DNA from: Croceivirga sp.
GTDB lineage: Bacteria > Bacteroidota > Bacteroidia > Flavobacteriales > Flavobacteriaceae
Direction of reading: 5' to 3'
NCBI GenBank assembly: GCA_028284935.1
Contig: JANQQQ010000008.1
Coordinates: forward strand, 434,001-498,000
Length of the DNA: 64,000 bases
Under the pieces are notes generated by a model. That model saw only the letters and a list, made by a program, of their open reading frames with translations. It was not told where the DNA came from and made no database searches. Positions 45,703-55,608 of this stretch are shown here, one piece after another; the first letter of the stretch is position 1; each line of letters starts with the position of its first letter. Position numbers and translations under genes: made by a program.

Positions 45703-46280
45703 TGGAACGAAATAATCTATATCCGATCTTCCTTAAAGCTTCGCAATTGGAGATTTTGATTGTAGGTGGAGGATTTGTAGCTGAGGAAAAATTACATTTT
45801 TTGACAAAATCGAGCCCAGATGCCAAAGTAACCATGGTAGCCCCCATGTTTCGGGAGGCAACCCTACAGTTGGCAAAAAGGCATGAGGTTGCCTTAATCA
45901 AAAATAGCTACAATGCCAATTACCTGTATGGGAAGCATATGGTCATTGCTACTACCGATAAACCAAAAGTCAACCTTCAAGTGTATGCGGACTGTCGAAA
46001 ATTGAACACTTTGGTCAATGTGGCTGACAATCCCCCACTTTGTGATTTTTATATGGGCGGAATTGTCACCAAGGGTCATGTGAAAGTAGCGATTTCTACC
46101 AACGGAAAGTCCCCAACCACAGCCAAACGGTTGCGTCAGTTCTTTGAAGAGGTGTTGCCAGATGACATTACCAAAATGGTTCAAAACCTGAACGAATTCA
46201 GAAAAACGATAAAAGGTGATTTTGAGGAAAAAGTGAATAAAATGAACGAAATCACCCAAAAATTGATTGAAAAAGTATAA
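45699..46280 (+). CDS. Precorrin-2 dehydrogenase / sirohydrochlorin ferrochelatase (Met8/CysG N-terminal type)
   Basis: The 193-residue product resembles the N-terminal half of CysG. It oxidises precorrin-2 with NAD+ and inserts iron to give siroheme. NAD-binding IVGGGFVAEEKL is at residues 20-31 with VTMVAPMF after it. NVADNPPLCDFYMGGIVTKG and VAISTNGKSPTTAKRLRQF are the usual active-site and dimerisation segments. Start and stop overlap with cobA by 4 bp (ATGA) indicate coupling. With cobA and the reductase it forms a siroheme-sulfite module. Confidence 0.92.
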   Translation: MMERNNLYPIFLKASQLEILIVGGGFVAEEKLHFLTKSSPDAKVTMVAPMFREATLQLAKRHEVALIKNSYNANYLYGKHMVIATTDKPKVNLQVYADCRKLNTLVNVADNPPLCDFYMGGIVTKGHVKVAISTNGKSPTTAKRLRQFFEEVLPDDITKMVQNLNEFRKTIKGDFEEKVNKMNEITQKLIEKV

Positions 46281-46293
46281 AAAAATATAAAAA

Positions 46294-47355
46294 ATGATTA
46301 AAACCGATCTATTGATTATAGGCGCTGGGCCAACAGGACTGTTTACGGTTTTTGAGGCAGGACTATTAAAATTAAAGTGCCATTTGATTGATGCTTTACC
46401 GCAACCAGGAGGGCAATGTTCGGAGATTTATCCAAAAAAGCCAATATATGATATTCCTGCTTATCCAGAAATTTTGGCAGGGGATTTGGTTGACCGATTG
46501 TTGGAACAAATACAACCATTCGAAGCAGGGTATACCTTCGGGGAACGTGCCGAAACCCTGGAGAAACAAGAGGATGGCTCGTTCGTCGTAACCACGAACA
46601 AAGGAACACAACATCAGGCCAAAGTAGTGGTCATTGCTGGGGGATTGGGTTCTTTTGAACCCAGAAAGCCCCAATTGGCCAATTTGGAGCAGTTTGAGGA
46701 TAAAGGCGTGGCTTACATCATCAAAGACCCCGAAGTATACCGAAACAAAAAAGTGGTCATTGCCGGTGGCGGGGATTCTGCTTTGGACTGGGCCATTTAT
46801 TTAGCTGATATCGCTTCGGAAGTCTATTTAGTGCATCGAAGAAATGAATTTCGCGGGGCTTTGGATTCTGTTGAAAAGGCAAGGGAACTGGCACAATTGG
46901 GCAAAATAAAATTGTATACCAAAGCCGAAGTGAAGGAACTGCATGGGGGAGAAGAGTTGCAGGCGGTAATTATAAAATACAATGATTTGGAAAAGGAACC
47001 GACGTATCTGGAAGTCGATCATTTCATTCCCTTATTTGGCTTATCCCCTAAGCTGGGTCCATTGGGCGATTGGGGATTGGAGATTGAGAAAAATGCCATC
47101 AAAGTCAACAACGCAAAGGACTATCAAACGAATATTCCAGGTGTTTTTGCCATTGGTGACGTCAATACCTACGAAGGAAAGCTAAAGCTCATCCTTTCTG
47201 GCTTTCATGAGGCTGCCGTGATGTGTCAATACGCTTATCAAATTGTCCATCCCAATAAACGATTTGTAATGAAATATACTACTGTTGGAGGGGTTGAAGG
47301 TTTTGATGGTAGTAAGAAGGAGGCCAAAAAAGAAGTGGTCCAAAGTATTATTTGA
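46294..47355 (+). CDS. Ferredoxin--NADP+ reductase, thioredoxin-reductase-like
   Basis: The 353-residue flavoprotein shows the FAD-binding LLIIGAGPTGLFTVFEAG, QPGGQCSEIYPKKPIYDIP, the NADPH-binding VVIAGGGDSALDWAI (about residues 152-166) and FAIGDVNTYEGKLKLI. There is no CxxC redox pair, which separates it from thioredoxin reductase and marks the bacterial YumC-like FNR type. As the last gene of the sulfate operon it probably provides reduced ferredoxin for sulfite reductase; no ferredoxin gene is present here. It begins 13 bp after the siroheme gene and is followed by a strong terminator. Confidence 0.92.
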   Translation: MIKTDLLIIGAGPTGLFTVFEAGLLKLKCHLIDALPQPGGQCSEIYPKKPIYDIPAYPEILAGDLVDRLLEQIQPFEAGYTFGERAETLEKQEDGSFVVTTNKGTQHQAKVVVIAGGLGSFEPRKPQLANLEQFEDKGVAYIIKDPEVYRNKKVVIAGGGDSALDWAIYLADIASEVYLVHRRNEFRGALDSVEKARELAQLGKIKLYTKAEVKELHGGEELQAVIIKYNDLEKEPTYLEVDHFIPLFGLSPKLGPLGDWGLEIEKNAIKVNNAKDYQTNIPGVFAIGDVNTYEGKLKLILSGFHEAAVMCQYAYQIVHPNKRFVMKYTTVGGVEGFDGSKKEAKKEVVQSII

Positions 47356-47376
47356 GTTAGGAGTTTTTCATCAACC

Positions 47377-47412
47377 AAAACCTTCCAAACGCTTTTTTGG
47401 AAGGTTTTTTTG
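47377..47412 (+). terminator. Terminator of the sulfate assimilation operon
   Basis: A 10-bp stem AACCTTCCAA (47379-47388) / TTGGAAGGTT (47397-47406), extended by CCAA and TTGG flanks, is followed by a T-rich run. It lies 22 bp after the FNR stop and ends the operon before the second SAM-I leader. Confidence 0.88.
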
Positions 47413-47466
47413 GTTTTCATTCCAATGAACCTTTTCTTTGCTTCTAGTTCATTGATTATTGAAAGT

Positions 47467-47596
47467 TATCAAGAAAGGTGGAGGGATTGGACCCTTTGAA
47501 ACCTTGGCAACCCTCGACTACGAGAAGGTGCTACATTCTACCTGCCAAAGTCAGGAAGGATAACAATTAAGAATTCATACTTCCACTTACTTGATA
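47467..47596 (+). promoter_or_regulatory. SAM-I (S-box) riboswitch upstream of split metH-metF
   Basis: P1 is perfect, TATCAAG (47467-47473) with CTTGATA (47590-47596). The core has AAGGTGGAGGGATTGG, CCCTTTGAAACC, TTGGCAACCCTC and GAGAAGGTGCTACATTC. It closely resembles the leader at 18774, including the identical first 15 bases of the aptamer. Only 37 nt separate P1 from the ATG at 47634 and no T-run hairpin is present, favouring control of translation. TCTTTG occurs at 47435-47440, as in the other leader. Confidence 0.94.
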
Positions 47597-47633
47597 TTTT
47601 CCATAAACGCTCCATTGGGACAAGGATTTTGTT

Positions 47634-48635
47634 ATGTCGAGAATTGAAGAAATATTACAGGAACGCATTTTGGTCTTGGATGGTGCCATGGGTACCATGT
47701 TACAACGCTATAAATTCACGGAAGAAGCTTTTAGGGGGGAACGATTTAAGGATTGGCCGATACCCTTAAAGGGAAATAATGACTTATTATCCCTGACCCA
47801 ACCCCAGGCCATAGCGGAAATACACAGGAAATATTTTGAGGCTGGTGCTGATTTGGTAGAGACGAATACGTTCTCTGGAACCACTATTGCCATGGCCGAT
47901 TATGGAATGGAAGCGCTGGTGTATGAATTGAATTTGGAATCTGCTCGTATCGCCAAAAAAGTGGCTGAGGAGTTTACGGCAAAAGACCCTAAGAAACCGC
48001 GTTTTGTCATTGGGACAATGGGACCTACCAATAAAACGGCTAGTATGTCACCTGATGTAAACGACCCTGGATTCAGGGCAATTACCTTTGAGGAACTTAG
48101 AGTTGCCTACAAACAACAGGCCGAAGCCCTGCTAGATGGTGGTGCGGACCTATTAATGGTAGAGACGGTCTTTGATACCCTTAATGCCAAAGCAGCACTA
48201 TTTGCCATTGAAGAGGTTAGTGAGGAAAGAAACAAAAGGATACCCATCATGGTAAGTGGAACGATTACGGATGCCAGTGGTAGAACATTATCTGGACAAA
48301 CAGCGGAAGCTTTTTTAATATCGGTTTCCCACTTACCGTTGTTGTCCGTAGGATTTAATTGTGCATTGGGGGCAAAGCAACTTACTCCGTATTTGGAAGT
48401 GATATCAGCGAAATCAAATTTTGCCATTTCGGCACATCCCAATGCCGGTCTGCCCAATGCCTTTGGCGAGTACGAAGAAACTGCGGAGATCATGGCAAAT
48501 CAAATTGGGGAATACCTTGAAAAAGGATTGATCAATGTAGTTGGGGGGTGTTGCGGGACTACAGAGGAGCATATTAAGGCGATTTCAGAACTGGTCGCAA
48601 AATACCAACCACGCAAATTTAAATACCCTGCTTAA
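47634..48635 (+). CDS. metH: Methionine synthase, homocysteine-binding module (split MetH, part 1)
   Basis: The 333-residue protein corresponds to the N-terminal module of cobalamin-dependent MetH. It binds homocysteine through zinc: MLQRYKF after LVLDGAMGT, then Cys in [12 protein letters not shown], and the Cys pair in [13 protein letters not shown] near the end. [16 protein letters not shown] is conserved. It stops after this module, while the rest of MetH is encoded 14 bp downstream. The split is a known organisation in Bacteroidota, and here both parts share a SAM-I leader. It cannot act alone, as the pterin and B12 modules are on the second protein. Confidence 0.94.
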   Translation: MSRIEEILQERILVLDGAMGTMLQRYKFTEEAFRGERFKDWPIPLKGNNDLLSLTQPQAIAEIHRKYFEAGADLVETNTFSGTTIAMADYGMEALVYELNLESARIAKKVAEEFTAKDPKKPRFVIGTMGPTNKTASMSPDVNDPGFRAITFEELRVAYKQQAEALLDGGADLLMVETVFDTLNAKAALFAIEEVSEERNKRIPIMVSGTITDASGRTLSGQTAEAFLISVSHLPLLSVGFNCALGAKQLTPYLEVISAKSNFAISAHPNAGLPNAFGEYEETAEIMANQIGEYLEKGLINVVGGCCGTTEEHIKAISELVAKYQPRKFKYPA

Positions 48636-48649
48636 ACAAGCGCTTTCGG

Positions 48650-51355
48650 ATGAGCTCACAAGGATTAAAATATATGCGTTTAAGTGGTCTTGAACCACTT
48701 GTGATTACTCCCGAAAGTAATTTTATTAACGTCGGGGAGCGCACCAATGTGGCGGGTTCCAAGAAATTCCTTCGATTAATCAAGGAAGAAAGGTTTGAAG
48801 AGGCTTTGGAGATTGCGCGTCATCAGGTAGAGGGTGGTGCCCAAATCATTGATGTCAATATGGATGATGGGTTGATTGATGGAAAAACCGCCATGGTCAA
48901 GTTTTTGAACTTAATTGTGGTCGAGCCTGATATTTCAAGGGTACCCATTATGATTGATTCCTCCAAATGGGAAATTATTGAGGCTGGACTTCAAGTGGTC
49001 CAAGGGAAATGTGTGGTCAACTCCATTAGCTTAAAGGAAGGTGAGGGTGAGTTTATTCGTCAAGCAAAATTAATCAAGCGATACGGTGCGGCGGTCATCG
49101 TTATGGCCTTCGATGAGGTGGGTCAAGCCGATAATTTGGAACGCAGAATAGAAATTGCAGCACGTTCCTACGGCATATTGGTGGACCGCGTCAATTTTCC
49201 TCCAGAGGACATCATTTTTGATCTGAATATTTTTCCAGTGGCAACAGGCATGGAGGAGCACAAAAGAAATGCCTTGGACTTTATTGAGGGAACCCAATGG
49301 GTGCGTGAAAACTTACCCTACTGCAGTGTAAGTGGTGGAGTGAGCAATGTTTCCTTCTCTTTCAGGGGAAACAATGCAGTTCGGGAAGCCATGCATTCCG
49401 TGTTCTTATATCATGCGATAAAGGCCGGCATGAATATGGGCATTGTAAATCCTGCGATGCTTGAGGTTTATGATGATATACCGAAGGAATTGTTAGGTCA
49501 TGTTGAAGATGTCATCCTTAACCGAAGGGAAGATGCCACGGAACGACTTTTGGAATTTGCCGAAACGGTTCAGGGCAAAGTAAAGGAAAGTAAGGTGGAT
49601 GTATCATGGCGGGAGGAACCGCTCCAAGATCGTATTACACGAGCGCTTGTTAAGGGAATTGACCAGTATATTATCGAAGATGTTGAGGAAGCCCGTCTAG
49701 AAGCCTCAAAACCGCTTGAGGTAATTGAAGACAACCTTATGAAAGGGATGAACGTAGTAGGCGATTTATTTGGAAGTGGGAAAATGTTTTTGCCACAAGT
49801 AGTAAAATCTGCCCGGGTCATGAAAAAGGCGGTTGCCTATTTGGAACCCTTTATCGAAGAGGAGAAAAAAAACAATGCAGATGCTTCAGCTAGAAAGGCC
49901 GTTGGAAAAATTTTGATGGCCACTGTAAAGGGTGATGTGCATGATATTGGAAAGAATATTGTTTCGGTAGTATTGGCCTGCAATAATTATGAAATAGTGG
50001 ATCTGGGTGTCATGGTGCCCCCAGAAAGAATTATTCAAAAAGCGGTGGAGGAAAAAGTAGATATTATCGGTCTTAGTGGCTTGATAACTCCCTCCCTTGA
50101 CGAAATGGTTTTCCTTGCAAAGGAAATGGAACGTCAAAATTTTGAGGTTCCGCTCTTGATTGGAGGTGCCACAACGAGCAAAGCCCATACTGCAGTAAAA
50201 ATTGATCCGGTTTATAGCCAATCCGTAGTGCATGTAAATGATGCCTCCAGAGCGGTGACCGTTGTAGGAGATCTGTTGCAAAAAGAAAGCTCCGAAGGGT
50301 ATAAAAAAGCGATAAAACTGGATTACGAAAGTTTTCGGGATAAATTTCTAAATCGAACAAAACAAAAGGAATATCTCTCCATAGCAGAAGCCCGAGCGAA
50401 CAGATTGCAGATAGACTTCAAAGAAGAAGACATCAAAGAACCCGAGCAGTTGGGTATTCAAGTTTGGGATGATTTTGATTTGTCCCAGCTTCAAGAGTAT
50501 ATCGATTGGACCCCATTTTTCCGCTCTTGGGACTTACATGGGAAGTATCCCAATATTTTAAAGGACGATGTGGTTGGCCAACAAGCCACTGAACTCTTTG
50601 AAGATGCTCAAGAAATGCTAAAAAAGGTATTCAACGAAAAATTATTGAAAGGTAAAGCCATCTTTGGATTGTTTAGGGCAAATTCCATAGGTGATGATAT
50701 CGAGGTCTCCCTTAAACGGGGAAATTTAGAGGGGTTGAAGAGGACCGTTTTTTGTACCCTCCGTCAGCAGCTAAAAAAGCGTGAAGGTGTACCGAATATT
50801 GCCCTGGCGGATTTTATTGCGCCCAAGGAAAGTGAAATTCAAGATTACATGGGTTGTTTTTGTGTCACGGCAGGTTTTGGCACCCAAGAATTAGCCACTG
50901 AATTTGAAAGGAACCATGATGATTATAGTGCAATTATGATAAAGGCCCTGGCCGACCGTTTGGCGGAAGCCTTTGCAGAATATATGCACAAAGAAGTACG
51001 CAAGAAACATTGGGGTTACGCATTAGGGGAAAACTTTAATAATGAAGCTTTGATTGATGAAAAGTACCAAGGCATTCGCCCAGCACCAGGGTATCCCGCT
51101 TGTCCTGACCATTTGGAAAAATTAACCATTTGGGAAGTCTTGCAAGTAGAGGAGAACATTGGAGTGAAATTGACCGAAAGTCTGGCCATGTGGCCCGCAG
51201 CCAGTGTAAGCGGGTACTACTTCGCCCATCCAAAGGCCAAATATTTTGGTTTGGGGAAAATCCAACAAGATCAAGTAAAGGATTTTGCACAGCGCAAAGG
51301 AATCAAAATAGCGAAGGCCCAAAAGTGGCTTGCTCCCAACATAATTGAACAATAG
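48650..51355 (+). CDS. metH: Methionine synthase, pterin, cobalamin and reactivation modules (split MetH, part 2)
   Basis: The 901-residue protein carries the pterin-binding barrel ([16 protein letters not shown] at about residue 25, [16 protein letters not shown]) and the cobalamin cap and Rossmann domain ([15 protein letters not shown] with the B12-ligating His, [29 protein letters not shown]). The C-terminal SAM-binding reactivation domain shows [15 protein letters not shown] and [15 protein letters not shown]. It transfers the methyl group of methyl-tetrahydrofolate to homocysteine bound by part 1. MetF begins directly at its stop codon (TAG then ATG). All cofactor motifs look intact. Confidence 0.95.
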   Translation: MSSQGLKYMRLSGLEPLVITPESNFINVGERTNVAGSKKFLRLIKEERFEEALEIARHQVEGGAQIIDVNMDDGLIDGKTAMVKFLNLIVVEPDISRVPIMIDSSKWEIIEAGLQVVQGKCVVNSISLKEGEGEFIRQAKLIKRYGAAVIVMAFDEVGQADNLERRIEIAARSYGILVDRVNFPPEDIIFDLNIFPVATGMEEHKRNALDFIEGTQWVRENLPYCSVSGGVSNVSFSFRGNNAVREAMHSVFLYHAIKAGMNMGIVNPAMLEVYDDIPKELLGHVEDVILNRREDATERLLEFAETVQGKVKESKVDVSWREEPLQDRITRALVKGIDQYIIEDVEEARLEASKPLEVIEDNLMKGMNVVGDLFGSGKMFLPQVVKSARVMKKAVAYLEPFIEEEKKNNADASARKAVGKILMATVKGDVHDIGKNIVSVVLACNNYEIVDLGVMVPPERIIQKAVEEKVDIIGLSGLITPSLDEMVFLAKEMERQNFEVPLLIGGATTSKAHTAVKIDPVYSQSVVHVNDASRAVTVVGDLLQKESSEGYKKAIKLDYESFRDKFLNRTKQKEYLSIAEARANRLQIDFKEEDIKEPEQLGIQVWDDFDLSQLQEYIDWTPFFRSWDLHGKYPNILKDDVVGQQATELFEDAQEMLKKVFNEKLLKGKAIFGLFRANSIGDDIEVSLKRGNLEGLKRTVFCTLRQQLKKREGVPNIALADFIAPKESEIQDYMGCFCVTAGFGTQELATEFERNHDDYSAIMIKALADRLAEAFAEYMHKEVRKKHWGYALGENFNNEALIDEKYQGIRPAPGYPACPDHLEKLTIWEVLQVEENIGVKLTESLAMWPAASVSGYYFAHPKAKYFGLGKIQQDQVKDFAQRKGIKIAKAQKWLAPNIIEQ

Positions 51356-52309
51356 ATGAAGGTTACTGACCATATTAGCAGTGCAAAAGGGGAAACCCTT
51401 TTCAGTTTTGAAATCATTCCTCCGGTTAAGGGAAAGAGTATTCAAGAATTGTACGATAATATTGACCCATTAATGGAGTTTAATCCACCATTCATAGATG
51501 TCACCACTTCCAGGGAAGAGTATGTGTACATAGACCGTGATGGATTACTGGACAAGAAATTGACCCGCATGCGTCCTGGTACGCTCGGAATTTGTGCATC
51601 AATAAAGCATAAATACGATGTAGATGCCATTCCCCATGTACTATGTGGTGGGTTTACGAAAGAAGAGACTGAGTACCTTTTGGTGGATTGTCACTATCTG
51701 GGTATTGATAATGTGATGGCACTTCGCGGGGATGCCATGAAGGAGGAGAAGTATTTTGAGCCCACAAATGGAGGACACTTATATGCTTCCGATTTGGTAA
51801 AACAGATACATGGGTTGAATTGTGGCAATTATCTCCACGAAGTCATTGAAACAGATAATTGTGCTGATTTCTGTATCGGGGTTGCCGGTTATCCGGAAAA
51901 ACATATGGAAGCCCCTTCGTTGAAATCTGACTTAAAGCGACTTAAACAAAAAGTGGACCTCGGAGCCGATTATGTGGTGACCCAAATGTTTTTTGACAAC
52001 AAAAAATACTTTGAGTTTGTTGATGCGGCCAGGGACGTGGGCATTGGTGTTCCCATAATTCCTGGGATAAAGCCCATAGCCATAAAAAAACATCTGCAGC
52101 TGTTGCCCCAAGTTTTTCGTGTTGATATTCCCGAAGAACTAATAGAGGAGGTGGAAAAGTGTACCTCCAATGGGGAAGTAAGACAGGTAGGGGTAGAATG
52201 GTGTATTCAACAGTCGAAAGAGCTTAAGGAAGCCGGGGTCCCTGTGCTCCATTACTATTCCATGGGGAAATCAGATAACATTAAGGCAATAGCCAAAGCA
52301 GTTTTTTAG
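51356..52309 (+). CDS. metF: 5,10-methylenetetrahydrofolate reductase
   Basis: The 317-residue FAD enzyme provides methyl-tetrahydrofolate to MetH. Visible are FSFEIIPPVKGKSIQEL near the start with the catalytic Glu, a conserved NVMALRGDAM, CIGVAGYPEKHMEAPS, LGADYVVTQMFFDNKKYFEF and VPIIPGIKPI. There is no gap after metH, so the three genes are one riboswitch-controlled operon. NADH is the usual reductant of bacterial MetF; a long eukaryotic-type regulatory domain is absent. Confidence 0.95.
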   Translation: MKVTDHISSAKGETLFSFEIIPPVKGKSIQELYDNIDPLMEFNPPFIDVTTSREEYVYIDRDGLLDKKLTRMRPGTLGICASIKHKYDVDAIPHVLCGGFTKEETEYLLVDCHYLGIDNVMALRGDAMKEEKYFEPTNGGHLYASDLVKQIHGLNCGNYLHEVIETDNCADFCIGVAGYPEKHMEAPSLKSDLKRLKQKVDLGADYVVTQMFFDNKKYFEFVDAARDVGIGVPIIPGIKPIAIKKHLQLLPQVFRVDIPEELIEEVEKCTSNGEVRQVGVEWCIQQSKELKEAGVPVLHYYSMGKSDNIKAIAKAVF

Positions 52310-52346
52310 CTACCCTATCATTTAAATATGCCTACTTTTACTTCCG

Positions 52347-53447
52347 ATGAAGCACCTACTTTTCATTGGTTTTTTTCTTTTTATCATTTTTGGCTTTTCC
52401 CAGGAGGATAAAAAGCGAAACAAATATGTTTTGGATGTCAGCCAGTTCAATGGTTCTATCCTTTTGCACAATCCGGATATCTCCCATTTAATAACCGAAC
52501 ATCCTGCAGGATTTATCCTAGGTTTTAATCGAAAACGTTTTGGTCACCAAGATTGGGAGGCGGACTATGGGTACCCTGATTCCGGGTTTACTTTCGTTTA
52601 TCAGGACATGAGGAATCCGACACTTGGGGAACATTTTGGACTCTATGCACATTATAATTTCTATTTCTTCAAAAGAAAATTGCAATTCAGAATAGGTCAA
52701 GGAATTGCCTACAACACCAATCCCTATGACAAAAACACCAATTTTCGTAATAATGCCTATGGCTCCCATTTGTTAAGTTCCACTATGGCCATGATCAATT
52801 TTCACAAAGAAAATTTGGTTGCAGGATTTGGTATAAAAGCAGGACTTTCATTGATTCATTATTCCAACGCCAATTTTAAGGCACCAAATACCTCAACCAA
52901 TACAGCAGCATTTAATTTTGGACTGACGTATGATTTGGACAAAGATCTTAACTATGAGTTCAAAAAGCCCGGGAAAAGGGCGAAATCCCTAGAACCAATT
53001 CACTACAATATTGCATTGAGAGGGGGAATCAATGAAAGTGATGTGGTCAATTCAGGCCGCTACGGTTTTTGGATAATTTCTGCATATGCCGATAAGCGAT
53101 TGGGTAGAAAAAGTGCCCTTCAACTTGGCACAGATCTATTCTTTTCCAATTTTTTAAAAGAATTGATTCGTTTCCAAGCGATTTCGTTTCCTGAAATGAA
53201 CATTGCTGCAAATACGGATTTTAAAAGGGTAGGTGTTTTTTTGGGGCACGAACTGTTTATCAATAAATTAAGTTTGATAACACAACTGGGGTATTACGTC
53301 TATTATCCTTTTGACTTTGAGGGGAGGGTATACAATCGAATAGGATTAAAGCGCTATTTCGGGGATAAAGTTTTTGGGGCGGTGACGTTAAAGTCACATG
53401 CTGCCGCTGCTGAAGCCGTTGAATTTGGAATTGGAATACGATTATGA
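52347..53447 (+). CDS. Acyloxyacyl hydrolase (PagL-like lipid A deacylase)
   Basis: The 366-residue outer membrane protein has a signal peptide (MKHLLFIGFFLFIIFGFSQ) and a PagL-like barrel. The catalytic His171 and Ser173 are in SLIHYSNANFKAPN, with the family's N-x-G/T-x-N continuation. Other family marks are HFGLYAHYNFYF and the NTNPYD..NNAYGSH region. PagL enzymes remove an acyl chain from lipid A in the outer leaflet. It is longer than Pseudomonas PagL (173), as in other Bacteroidota members with extra strands. The gene is 37 bp after metF but unrelated in role; its stop lies 7 bp before an alternative start of the next gene. Confidence 0.88.
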   Translation: MKHLLFIGFFLFIIFGFSQEDKKRNKYVLDVSQFNGSILLHNPDISHLITEHPAGFILGFNRKRFGHQDWEADYGYPDSGFTFVYQDMRNPTLGEHFGLYAHYNFYFFKRKLQFRIGQGIAYNTNPYDKNTNFRNNAYGSHLLSSTMAMINFHKENLVAGFGIKAGLSLIHYSNANFKAPNTSTNTAAFNFGLTYDLDKDLNYEFKKPGKRAKSLEPIHYNIALRGGINESDVVNSGRYGFWIISAYADKRLGRKSALQLGTDLFFSNFLKELIRFQAISFPEMNIAANTDFKRVGVFLGHELFINKLSLITQLGYYVYYPFDFEGRVYNRIGLKRYFGDKVFGAVTLKSHAAAAEAVEFGIGIRL

Positions 53448-53514
53448 AAAAAGTATGAAGTACAACCTGCGAAATACGAACTATTGCAAATGGACCAAAC
53501 TCCTTAAAGTGCCA

Positions 53515-54267
53515 ATGCGACTGGTGTTTCTGACCATCTGGGCGTTTTTTGTTTCCTGCAATTCCGAAAATGCACCGGACTGTTTCCAAAATGCGGGTAA
53601 TCTGACCAGGATTAAGGTCGAAGTCCAGGAATTTACCAATATTACTGTTTTTGAGAATTTGAATCTGGTTTTAAAACAAGGCGAGGAGCAGCTGGTGGAA
53701 ATTGAATCAGGTGAATTTTTGATAAACGATATTTCAGCTGTTGTGGAAGGAAACCGCCTTGTGCTAAGAAATGAAAATGGATGTAACATCTTTAGGGAGT
53801 ATGGCCTCTCTACAGTGTATGTGACCTCCCCAAATCTGAATCAAGTTAGGAGTAGCACGGGACTTTTAATTTCAAGTGATGGACCACTGAATTACCCCGA
53901 TCTTTCCCTGATATCCGAGAGTTTTAACGAACCGGATGCTGAAACTACCGATGGTTCGTTTGATATTGAGGTGGAAAACGAACGGGTGAGTATTGTGGTC
54001 AATGGCATCGCCTATTTTAAATTGAGAGGAGCAACTACCAACCTTTCCATAACCGTTGCGGCAGGGGACTCACGGATTGAGACCCAAGAATTGATGGCGG
54101 AGGAAGTGACAATAAATCATAGGGGATCAAACGATGTTTTTGTGAATCCGCAACAACGAATTTCCGGGGTAATCCGTGGCTATGGTGATGTTATTTGTGT
54201 AAATAGGCCAAATGAAGTTGAGGTGGAGGAGCTTTTTAACGGTCGGCTAATTTTCAGGGACCAATAG
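53515..54267 (+). CDS. GIN-domain (DUF2807) lipoprotein
   Basis: The 250-residue product from ATG 53515 has a compact lipoprotein signal, MRLVFLTIWAFFVSC, with lipidated Cys15. The remainder is a right-handed, repetitive beta structure of the putative auto-transporter adhesin, head GIN type: VQEFTNITVFENLNLVLKQG, VEGNRLVLRNENG, then two later rungs. ATG 53455 in frame would add 20 residues and is the alternative start; the frame to 53398 overlaps the deacylase gene. The function of the family is unknown; a surface or periplasmic binding role is inferred. A serine hydrolase gene begins 1 bp after its stop. Confidence 0.85.
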   Translation: MRLVFLTIWAFFVSCNSENAPDCFQNAGNLTRIKVEVQEFTNITVFENLNLVLKQGEEQLVEIESGEFLINDISAVVEGNRLVLRNENGCNIFREYGLSTVYVTSPNLNQVRSSTGLLISSDGPLNYPDLSLISESFNEPDAETTDGSFDIEVENERVSIVVNGIAYFKLRGATTNLSITVAAGDSRIETQELMAEEVTINHRGSNDVFVNPQQRISGVIRGYGDVICVNRPNEVEVEELFNGRLIFRDQ

Positions 54268-54268
54268 C

Positions 54269-55348
54269 ATGCTATCATATCTTAAAAGGGTCTTCTTCCC
54301 ACCTCCAAAAATCAAATCCCTTGCCAAGCTTTCAGGTATTACGTTTGCTGATGCCATCTTTCACAACTTGGTAAATGGAAACAAAGTTCCAGGTATCTCT
54401 GTCACTATTCTCAAGGACAGTGAGACACTACTTCAAAGAGGGTATGGATATATAAATTTGGAAAAAAAAATATCGGTCAATGCAAGACAATCCATATTTC
54501 GGATAGCCAGTATATCAAAATGCATAACGGGATTGGCCTTTGGAAAAATGGTGGAGGAAGGAATTTTACATTGGGATGATTCCTTCTACAAGCATGTTTC
54601 CTATTATCCTAAAAAAAAATACGATTTTACCTTGAGGCAGCTGGCTTCCCACACTGCAGGAATACGTGGTTACCGTGGAAAAGAATTTGCTCTTAACCGA
54701 CCCTTTTCCATAAGGCAGAGTATTGAAATCTTCAAAAAAGACCCGTTGTTGTTTGAACCGGACAAAGGGTATCTCTACAATAGTTTTGATTTTGTATTGC
54801 TATCATTGGCAATGCAGGAGGCAAGCGGTATTCCTTTTGAGGAGTATGTAAAGGAAAAGGTCCTCAAACCTTTGGGGATGAACACAACATATTGCCCGCC
54901 TAAGATTTCGGATCAACTCGGCCTAACGGTTTCTGAATTTTACTCTAAAACGACCAACGGATTTAAAAAAGCCCTTGAGGTTGATAACTTTTATAAGTTG
55001 GCAGGTGGGGGCTACCTATCCACGAGTGATGACATCGCTACAATGGGGCAAGCCATTTTACAAAAACGATTTTTAAGAAAAGAAAGCTTCGACCAATTGT
55101 TTTTGTCTCGGATGGTCAATGAAAAACCCACATACTATGGGCTAGGATTTCAGGTAAGTCAAGATGCTGATGGCAATTCCTTTATAGGTCATGTCGGAAA
55201 CAGCGTGGGAGCTTATACCAATTTCTTGGTATACCCTAGGAAGCAGGTGGTGATTTCTATATTGATGAACTGCACGGACCCTAAGGTGCAAAACATGGTA
55301 GATAAGGCCGTTCAGGCCGTAATTTCCTACAGTGAATCCAGTATCTAG
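54269..55348 (+). CDS. Serine hydrolase of the beta-lactamase/penicillin-binding class C family
   Basis: The 359-residue enzyme has the SxxK motif S81-I-S-K84 in FRIASISKCITG and a YNS triplet at 170-172 in YLYNSFDF. The third motif is HVGNSVGAYT near residue 310 (HxG type). The fold is that of class C beta-lactamases, esterases and D-aminopeptidases. No normal signal peptide is seen: the N-terminus MLSYLKRVFFPPPKIKS is basic. A resistance role cannot be claimed from these motifs. It is coupled to the GIN-domain gene (1 bp gap). Confidence 0.88.
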   Translation: MLSYLKRVFFPPPKIKSLAKLSGITFADAIFHNLVNGNKVPGISVTILKDSETLLQRGYGYINLEKKISVNARQSIFRIASISKCITGLAFGKMVEEGILHWDDSFYKHVSYYPKKKYDFTLRQLASHTAGIRGYRGKEFALNRPFSIRQSIEIFKKDPLLFEPDKGYLYNSFDFVLLSLAMQEASGIPFEEYVKEKVLKPLGMNTTYCPPKISDQLGLTVSEFYSKTTNGFKKALEVDNFYKLAGGGYLSTSDDIATMGQAILQKRFLRKESFDQLFLSRMVNEKPTYYGLGFQVSQDADGNSFIGHVGNSVGAYTNFLVYPRKQVVISILMNCTDPKVQNMVDKAVQAVISYSESSI

Positions 55349-55458
55349 GTTACAATGAATGTCGTTGCTTGACAGTTCATCGCTTTTTTTCGGCTTTTCA
55401 TAGGAAAAGTATTGATTATGAATGGTCTGGAATTACTTTTACTCCAGATACCCGACCA

Positions 55459-55608
55459 ATGAGAAAAAGTCTACTTCTGTTTTTCCTACTGATTTTTGCT
55501 ATTGTCCTCTGGAAAGTTACCGAAATCAAAGAAGGCGAGCAATGGGATGAAGCCACGGTGGAAGAATTGGTTTCCAATCCGGATGCAAGCAAAATTGTAG
55601 AAAAGTAA
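55459..55608 (+). CDS. Small single-pass membrane protein
   Basis: The 49-residue product starts MRKSLLLFFLLIFAIVLW, one membrane helix with a positive N-terminus, and has an acidic tail (EIKEGEQWDEATVEELVSNP). ATG 55459 is favoured over the TTG at 55369, which would add 30 residues without pattern. I do not recognise a family. The layout (helix plus short acidic tail) suits a small regulatory or complex-forming peptide. It lies 110 bp after the serine hydrolase gene. Confidence 0.5.
   Translation: MRKSLLLFFLLIFAIVLWKVTEIKEGEQWDEATVEELVSNPDASKIVEK

Noticed and set aside
48636-48649. MetH split as a frameshift or sequencing error
   Set aside because: The first part ends after a complete homocysteine module, a 14-bp gap follows and the second part has its own ATG; the split form is known in Bacteroidota.
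54269-55348. Antibiotic-resistance beta-lactamase
   Set aside because: The motifs are those of the broad class C serine hydrolase family and the protein lacks a normal export signal; no resistance claim is warranted.
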